Shown: positions 57,601 through 64,000 of the stretch, piece after piece
How the letters are laid out: the number at the start of each line of letters is the position of its first letter
Position numbering within the stretch: position 1 is the stretch's first letter
Assembly (NCBI RefSeq): GCF_009017415.1
Contig: NC_092405.1
Coordinates: 2,170,001 to 2,234,000, forward strand
Length of the DNA: 64,000 bases
Source: Aspergillus flavus
Lineage: Eukaryota; Ascomycota; Eurotiomycetes; Eurotiales; Aspergillaceae
Direction: 5' to 3'
The notes under the pieces: model-generated
The model's input: only the letters and a program-made list of their open reading frames with translations
Told to the model about the DNA's origin: nothing
Databases searched by the model: none
Program-made: the position numbers and the translations under genes

Positions 57601-60600
57601 GAAAATCTCGGATTTAACAAGCTTAAGAAACTGCTTGTGGGAACGTTTGCACATCTTCCTGATGCCCAAGGCATTGTGTACAGAGCGCAAGTAAAGAATG
57701 CGGTCCTCAAGGGGTGTCTCGAAGAGCTCCGGATTCTGCGCAATAGCTTCTCTCACCAAGGTATAGTGAAGGATCCAACAACGGACATGCATTTCCCGCA
57801 GCTTATCCCTGAAACTTTCCAACGACTTTGCCAACGCTCCGCGTACGTCGGAGCCAGACAACTGGCCCACACGAACTGAGTCTTCGTAAAGCACAAAACT
57901 GTGAAGTAGTTTCAATACCAGCGTTACTGCAGATAGCGAGGACTTGACGTGGTCCATATCAAAGCATTCGTATGCCTTGGCTGGCTCTTGTAAAACTGCT
58001 GTTACGGTCTTATTCAATATTCCATCGAGAGACTTTAACCAACGGAGCAAAGTGATTTGGCGGTGCTCACTAGGTTCTTCTAGATGTTCAGGGTTCCAAA
58101 GCTCTCTCACAATAGTTTCAATACTCCGCAGGTGGCACGACACCACTTTCGGTGCGTAATCGATCTTCCTGTACGCATCTTGTAGCCTCCTCCATAGGAA
58201 AAGCCTCAGTGTAGCGTCCCCTCGATCTAAGAAAGAACCCATTTCGTGGAGCTGTGACGTCGGCAGCGAATGTCCCTGTTCCTCTGAAGTGTTTTCTTCA
58301 ACAAACTGGACCGAAGCAGGTTCCAGAATAGGTTCTATGGTTTCGATGAGTCCCACAGGATCTTCTGATTCAGTATTAAAGATCCTCATGAAGAAGTCCA
58401 TAGACTCCAGCTTCGAAATCTCTTGGTCAACGGCCTCAATTGATATTTCCGGCATAATTGCGTTGTTTACTAGGCTTATCACTGGATCCTTCAAGCGGCT
58501 GAGTAAGTGCTTCAGTTCCTGAAGACAAAGCAATACATGTTCCCGCTCGGCGTCCGTTGTCATGTTCGAGTGGAAGGTGGAAGCCCAGATATGGCGAAGA
58601 ACAATATTATCCTGATGACTGCCGGGTGAAGAGTAATCCATGAAGTGAGTCAGTGAAGTACGCGCCAGTAAGCTCCACCGTGCTAAACGATCTTTTTGCT
58701 GTACTCTAATCCCTTGGTCGATTTCACTGTTTGGGTTGTTAATGGAAGCATATATATCAAGATGGAGCTCAAATATGGCTTGAGCCATCTCGAGATATGC
58801 GAAATGATTCGTAGTGTATTCAAACGGCGTGTCAGCGCTAGCGCCAAGGATTTGGCGTTCAAGAGCCTCGATGTATTCGCTCACTCCCTTGTAGATGGTT
58901 TCATCTTCGCGTATCAATATTTGCACCACCGTCTCTTTCAGTGTGTCTGGCCATTGGAACAAAGTGTATGTCGAATTTATGATGGTGAAGTTTGAAGTGC
59001 CGAATACACCATCCTGTGTAGAAATACGTCCGTAATCTGGCATGAGAAGGCATTTAAGCCACTCAAAAGCGGCTTCACGGAGATGGAACCATCCATCATT
59101 GATGGTATTCATGAGCATGAGTAGTTCCTCGATACCGGAGAGAACTTGCTTCATCCCGAGCTTTCGGGCAGACTTTCTGGAGTGCTCTAGGAAGATAGCG
59201 AGTCCAGACTTGCCCATCCCTTGAATGTCCTGAAGCGCCGCAACATTATCACATTGGAGTGTCGCCTGAGACTTTCCTTCATCCCAGCCCTTCAAGATGT
59301 GCCTTAAATCTCGAGGCAGAATGTACTCAGCCTTCCCGTTGATATCACTATCTGGGAGGTCTTTCCCATCAGGAGTAGGAGAAATTTGTTTCCTTAGCTC
59401 ATCAACTGACCCTAAGTCTTCAATCCCCAACTTGGACAACAGAGATTCAACCGTGCCGAACATCCATTCGTCAGCTCTAACGAAAACTTCTAGACGGTCT
59501 TCGTAGTATTTGTTATGGTCAAATGAGACTTCATCAGCTTGTAACGAAGCCTCTGCATGTGATTCTCGTAGACGGGTTCTTCTGCTCTTGGATCGAACGC
59601 TTTCTGTCTGGTCCTCGGCGACGGCTGACGTAGAAGATCGCTTTCGTGCCCCATTAGTCGATGATTTAGGGTCAGCATCGTCGGCATTTGGAGTTTCCTG
59701 TTGATTAGCTAGCTCGGGAGATTGTGACGTCTGGATCTCCAATGACTCTATAAGTTGCTTTTCAGCCCGTTGATCAATAGACGAGTGGTCATCGGCGTGT
59801 TCTGCGGTTGAGTCCAGCGCTTCATGCTTCACAGATGGCTGAAAATCCATGTTGTTGTCATCTTCCCCCGACATGTGGGTGATTGGCTTCGGGTCACTTG
59901 AAAGCTCTTCATCCTGTGCCCTTGGTGACTGGTCTTGAACTTGTGTTTCTTTGGTCGCCGTAGCTTTCAGTTCGGGGCTAAGAGCTGGTGTTGAAACGCT
60001 GATTGCAGTACCTGGGCCGAGATCAATGGTGCCCTGCTCCTCGTCCGTTAACGCTTGGAGGATGGTCTTGCCAAGATCGGCCCATGTCGGTGAAAGAGGC
60101 TTCAGATCATGTCGTGCGGTGCTTAAAGCTAGGGGGCCTTTCGACGGAAGGACATCCTGAAGGCTGTCGGGTAATCCAGGCAGATACGGATAAGGGTCGC
60201 TTTGGCGCTTGAGAAATTTGAGAAGGGCTTTTTTGGGTTTCTTAATCGGGACTTGGCAAACCGATATCCTATCTTGCAACGACAGCAAGGTTTCCCGAAG
60301 ACGCTCTTCTGCGAAAGTTTCTTCTAAGCCTAGCTGTTCTGTTCGGACCTCCAGGCGATTTTCATCATCTGCCAGGACACTTTCCAAGCAGTAACGGGCT
60401 AATCGATAGCTTTGTAGGGTGCTGCAGAGCCTGGCGCTTTGTCTCCAAAGGTTAAGGTCTGTGTCATCACGCTCCAGGGCTTCAGCGAAAGACGTCAGGG
60501 CAGTGCTTGCACGCTCAGCAATTTCAGCCGAGAGACCTGGAGTGGAGTCTGACTCCTGGGCAGCATTCTGTATAATGGCGCGCAAAGAATCTAGTACGAA

Positions 60601-60972
60601 CTGCCCGTGGTTTTTATACGCAAGATAGATGGTCTGCAGCAAAGTACTGGATGTGGAATCATTGATATCGTAATCTCCTAGCGGTTCAGCACCGTCTGCA
60701 TTACCAACATAGTCGGATGTCTCAGTCAATTCAAGCTCAGTAGCAGCTCTTTTGTAGTCGGAGAGAGACTCCGGGTACTTGAATATTTCCGAACTAAGAA
60801 GAGCATCATATGCTTCCGCAGCTTGGGCGTAGAAGGCGGGACCCTGTGAGTGAAGTTTCAGAGCATTTTGGTATAGCTTGAGAGCTTCCTCAATTTGGAT
60901 TTCTTTAGTGTCATCAACCTCTTCTTCTACCGCCTCAGCGGGCTCGATGTTTAATGCCACCCAGGTTGACAT
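54621..60972 (-). CDS. hir3: Histone transcription regulator 3 (Hir3/CABIN1 family)
   Basis: Four exons give 2059 residues: 60972-56642, 56589-56367, 56302-56147 and 56090-54621. The introns are 52, 64 and 56 nt. The N-terminus (MSTWVALNIEPAEAVEEEVD, IQIEEALKLYQNALKLHSQG) is diagnostic for fungal Hir3. Most of the length is helical, TPR-like repeats. A basic/acidic linker with a candidate nuclear signal (RSKSRRTRLRE) lies near residue 480. The C-terminus is strongly acidic and Gly/Glu/Asp-rich, interrupted by a basic RGRTKGIARRDIQKRAE segment. Hir3 is a scaffold of the HIR complex, which deposits H3-H4 independently of replication and represses histone genes. The length matches the family. 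The acidic tail produces long antisense frames that are not genes. Confidence 0.95.
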
Positions 60973-61371
60973 GTTGCAGTTTATTCAGGCTGCAGGAAGA
61001 TTCCAGACATCGGTAACAAGATCGACGTGACAGACAGCATCTCCCGAAAAGGGAAGCTAGTCCCTATAGTTGATGAGGCTAAGCCGTGGTGAGGAAAGGT
61101 AAAGCAGAACAGAATCCAAGCTCTCAGGGTCTAGCCCGTGACTGGGGACACGCATTTCACGCGTTCCGACATTGAATTACCAAAACGGGAATAGACCGGT
61201 GCCTGAGGACCCAGCCCGTCCATCCCCCAGGCACTGTCAACTGAGGTGACGACGACTTGTTTGTTCCTGCGCCATCTGTCCTTCAAGCACGATTGATGAG
61301 TCCGTCGTGGTACTTGGTTTCTTTCTGCTTTTACTCTTGATTTAAGTTCGGCCTGCGCTTTTCAATGCGCC
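60973..61371. promoter_or_regulatory. Divergent promoter region, Hir3 / ChAPs
   Basis: Only 399 bases separate the two start codons. No ORF or clear TATA box is present, so the region probably works as a bidirectional promoter. Confidence 0.55.
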
Positions 61372-63757
61372 ATGGTTGCGCCAGCTGTCCCCGAGTATGC
61401 AATTCCCCTCATTTGACGTGTTCCTGAGACCTGTTATCGACTGCACTCGGGCCACCATTGACCTCTTCGCTGACCCTTAAAATCGCTATCAGACTCTACG
61501 AAGAGGAAGACCTCTTCGCCGCTGTCGATGCACGTACTGAATCACTACAGAACTTGCGGGAATTAGGTCCGCCGGACCTGGTATATTTGGTCAAACAACC
61601 CAAGACCAACCCAACCCCTCAGGTGCGTTTCTAGGAGTCTCCGGTCGCTCATTGAAGGAACGGCTTTCTCGGAGGTTGAATGACAACAGTTACTAACGGA
61701 GTGTTCACTATCACAGACCGGAGTCTATCACCATGTCACGGGCATTGATGCTTCTTCTTCCGCTAGCTTAGCTGCCTATGTAAATACGCTAACCTTCTCC
61801 CCCCTCGATAAGACGCACAAAGTGGTTTCAGGAATATACTGGTCAGGGCGCTCGCCAAACGAAACTTTCACAGACTCAGAGTGGTTAACAGATTTGCAGC
61901 TGCTACAATGCCTTCTCGCACCTTGACATGCGCGTCGAAGTCAAAATTCCCGGTAGTCTCGAGAGCTACTGCATTGACGAGCGCGGGGATAAACGTGTTG
62001 CAACTGAAGCCCTATGGCTAGAGACGTTTCTGTGTGGAGTCTTGCGAGCTTATACCTATGCGGACGATGGTAGCGGAGATTCGATTCGAAAGATTGTCGG
62101 AGTGCGTCGATTCAACCCAGTCACAAATACAGAGATGGAGCACAAGTTCATGGATGCTGCGGAACGTCTTTTCTTCTTGGGTAGGCAGCTGAGCTCCGAT
62201 CCTGAGACTCAAGTTCCCAACACTGTCAGCAATCATCTTACTTCGGGCCTTTTGAAATACATTCGAACAACGGGACGCTACACATCTGGCATAAATCTTC
62301 TAGAAAAACTCCGCATACGGGATGTTGAGGTCTCTTCCCTGCTAGCCCGGGTCCTTATAATGGCAGATGAGGAGGTGCAAGCAGTGCGGCTGATGTACGA
62401 CTCACTGCAGGACGTCCCCATGGACTATGCATTGCTCGACTGCCAGGCAGCCTTCTGTCAGAGTAAGGGAGAGAGTGAAATGGCTTTGGAGTGCGCGAAG
62501 CGAGCCGTGACTGCTGCACCTAGCGAATTCAGCACTTGGGCACGACTGGCTGAAGTGTATGTGAACTCGGAACAATGGGACCTCGCACTTCTTACATTAA
62601 ATTCATGCCCGATGTTTACGTACCAAGATAAAGACACCCCTCGCATGCCACAACCGTCACGCATCATGCTTCCTATCCTCGCAGAGAGTATGTTGGACGA
62701 GATCGATGAGGGTCAGCCAAAGCAGGGGGACCCGCATGACTATGTCCATCCTTCTCTACGAAGACTGCACGCTTCCGCATACCAGGGGACGTTTCTGAAA
62801 GCATATAACCTCTTGACTAAGATTGCTGCCGCGATCGGCTGGGATCAGCTTTTGAAGATTCGCAGTGAAGTGTTTGTTATGGAAGAGGAGTATCGAGTCG
62901 AAAGGCAGCATTCGAAGTCGATACGACGCAGCAGTTCTATAGCGACCAATGGTAACGAAGACCAGCAAAATGGCACCAATGCTGAGGAACAGGATGAAAA
63001 TCCGGAAACCACCCCCAGCGAAAACAAAGAGGAGCAAGCTGGAGACTCTATCGAGAAGCCAGAACAAACAATGGCCTCTGAGGTCGTGAAATCTGGCAAG
63101 GAAGAAGTAAGTTACGAACGTCGCCTCTCAACAGCGTGCTATCATACTAATCGTCACAGCCCGACCCGTCGCATTCATCATACACACAGTTCCGCAACAA
63201 GCGTCTCTGCGAGAGGTGGCTCGATAATCTCTTCATGGTTCTCTATGAGGATCTTCGCATTTACACCATCTGGCGCACAGAGATGGCTCAGTACCGCCAG
63301 CAGGCTATTGAATACAAGAAGTCTGCCACGGAATGGGAAATTCTAGGCGAATTAGCAGAGCGACTGCATCACTTCGACGAGGCGATCGAGGCCTATCAAC
63401 ACTGCATGGCCATCCGATTCTCTCCCAAGGCCATGCGGGGCGTTCTGAAGTTGTATGAGAGTAAGCACGATACAAGAGGGATGCTCGGCGCATTGATTAG
63501 ACTCATTGCCTGGCAGTACCGCTGGTACTCAGAGGTATGTTTACGTTTAATAACCGTTCGCTGAAGGCCATCAACTAACCAAACTTCAGTTCTCTCCCGA
63601 ATTACTCTATCTTATCCGCAAGCTCATCGAGGACGAAGGTGCCGTCAAGGTGCGCAGCATTGTCCAGGCGACCAATCTGCCACAGCCCGTACTTGATCTC
63701 ACCCATCAATATTGCCAACTGTGCGCCACTTTCCGTAGCAGCGGCAGCGATGGCTAA
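61372..63757 (+). CDS. Chs5-Arf1-binding protein (ChAPs, BCH1-type exomer subunit)
   Basis: Six exons give 675 residues: 61372-61394, 61493-61622, 61717-61841, 61900-63106, 63160-63534 and 63590-63757. The start MVAPAVPELYEEEDL is rebuilt by splicing. The conserved block LGPPDLVYLVKQPKTNPTPQ and GIYCCYNAFSHLDMRVEVKI appears only after introns at 61395-61492, 61623-61716 and 61842-61899 are removed. TPR-like repeats follow (ALECAKRAVTAAPSEFSTWA, HHFDEAIEAYQHCMAIRFSP). A Ser/Glu/Gln-rich linker (about 390-450) is likely disordered. ChAPs proteins join Chs5 and Arf1 at the trans-Golgi to form exomer, which selects cargo such as chitin synthase for the cell surface. Nothing is broken. Confidence 0.95.
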
Positions 63758-64000
63758 ATGTAACCGGTAAATGTCAGTGGCTGGGAGATAGCTACCCACC
63801 AGCAATGAAGTCTTTAGCAGCGGAATTATATTTACATGTCCAGCCAAGGCATCGTTGGTGGACGGTTATTGATTATTCTTATGTCTTGCCTCTTATTTGC
63901 CCATTTCCCCCTTTTCTTCTGTGTCTTTATTTACCATTCATTTCCCTTATGTCGGACACCCTGTTTCAACACCTAATTCCCATAGAACCAATTTATGTTG
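63758..64000. other. 3' flank of the ChAPs gene
   Basis: The remaining 243 bases are the 3' untranslated and flanking sequence of the ChAPs gene, T/C-rich near 63885-63950. No further gene is visible before the window ends. Confidence 0.6.

Noticed and set aside
1..64000. tRNA, rRNA, CRISPR or prokaryotic-type elements
   Set aside because: No tRNA arm pattern, rRNA stretch or spaced direct repeats were seen; gene structure is fully eukaryotic.

Overview
The window is nuclear DNA of a filamentous ascomycete, most likely a Eurotiales mould of the Aspergillus/Penicillium type. The genes carry short introns (mostly 49-95 nt) with GTATGT/GTAAGT-like donors, CTAAC/CTGAC branch sites and YAG acceptors. 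The protein set (Hir3, Chs5-Arf1-binding protein, PNS1, RTA1-like protein, CCT gamma, zf-PARP protein, UBE2O-like E2) is typical of that group. There are no operons, and genes lie on both strands. Exon structures were rebuilt by hand from frame changes, splice motifs and family knowledge. Almost all spliced models close exactly in frame, which supports them.

Layout. 1-8.6 kb: an acidic CRF1/IFH1-like protein gene, a 3.8 kb gene-free stretch, and a conserved single-pass membrane protein. 8.6-15.5 kb: an AT-rich, gene-poor island with a tiny ORF, an F-box-like (DUF7730-type) protein, a small membrane protein and a BTB/POZ protein with an odd N-terminal hydrophobic extension. 15.5-31.7 kb: a dense housekeeping block with zf-PARP protein, giant E2 (UBE2O type), PRKRIP1 homologue, chaperonin subunit CCT gamma, an unknown protein, an NAPE-PLD-type metallo-hydrolase, a BCS1-type AAA ATPase and an unknown 225-residue protein. 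32.8-43 kb: an unknown 640-residue protein, a secreted repeat protein with a GPI-type tail, the PNS1/CTL transporter and a TBC Rab-GAP. 43-46.8 kb: gene-poor, with a degenerate partial copy of an E2 gene beside the intact E2. 46.8-64 kb: E2, signal peptidase SEC11, RTA1-like protein, a kinesin-6-like motor, the 2059-residue Hir3 and a ChAPs exomer subunit.

The genes do not form one pathway. Several touch the ubiquitin system (UBE2O type, small E2, BTB and F-box-like adaptors), several touch secretion or the cell wall (SEC11, ChAPs, TBC GAP, GPI-type protein), and several touch chromatin or transcription (Hir3, zf-PARP, CRF1-like). Divergent pairs sharing short promoters are Hir3/ChAPs, NAPE-PLD/BCS1, UBE2O/PRKRIP1 and RTA1/kinesin. 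No CRISPR, tRNA, rRNA or intact transposon was recognised. I did not find a convincing new multi-gene system. The most unusual items are the E2 relic, the 14-unit repeat protein, the BTB gene structure and the kinesin insertion.
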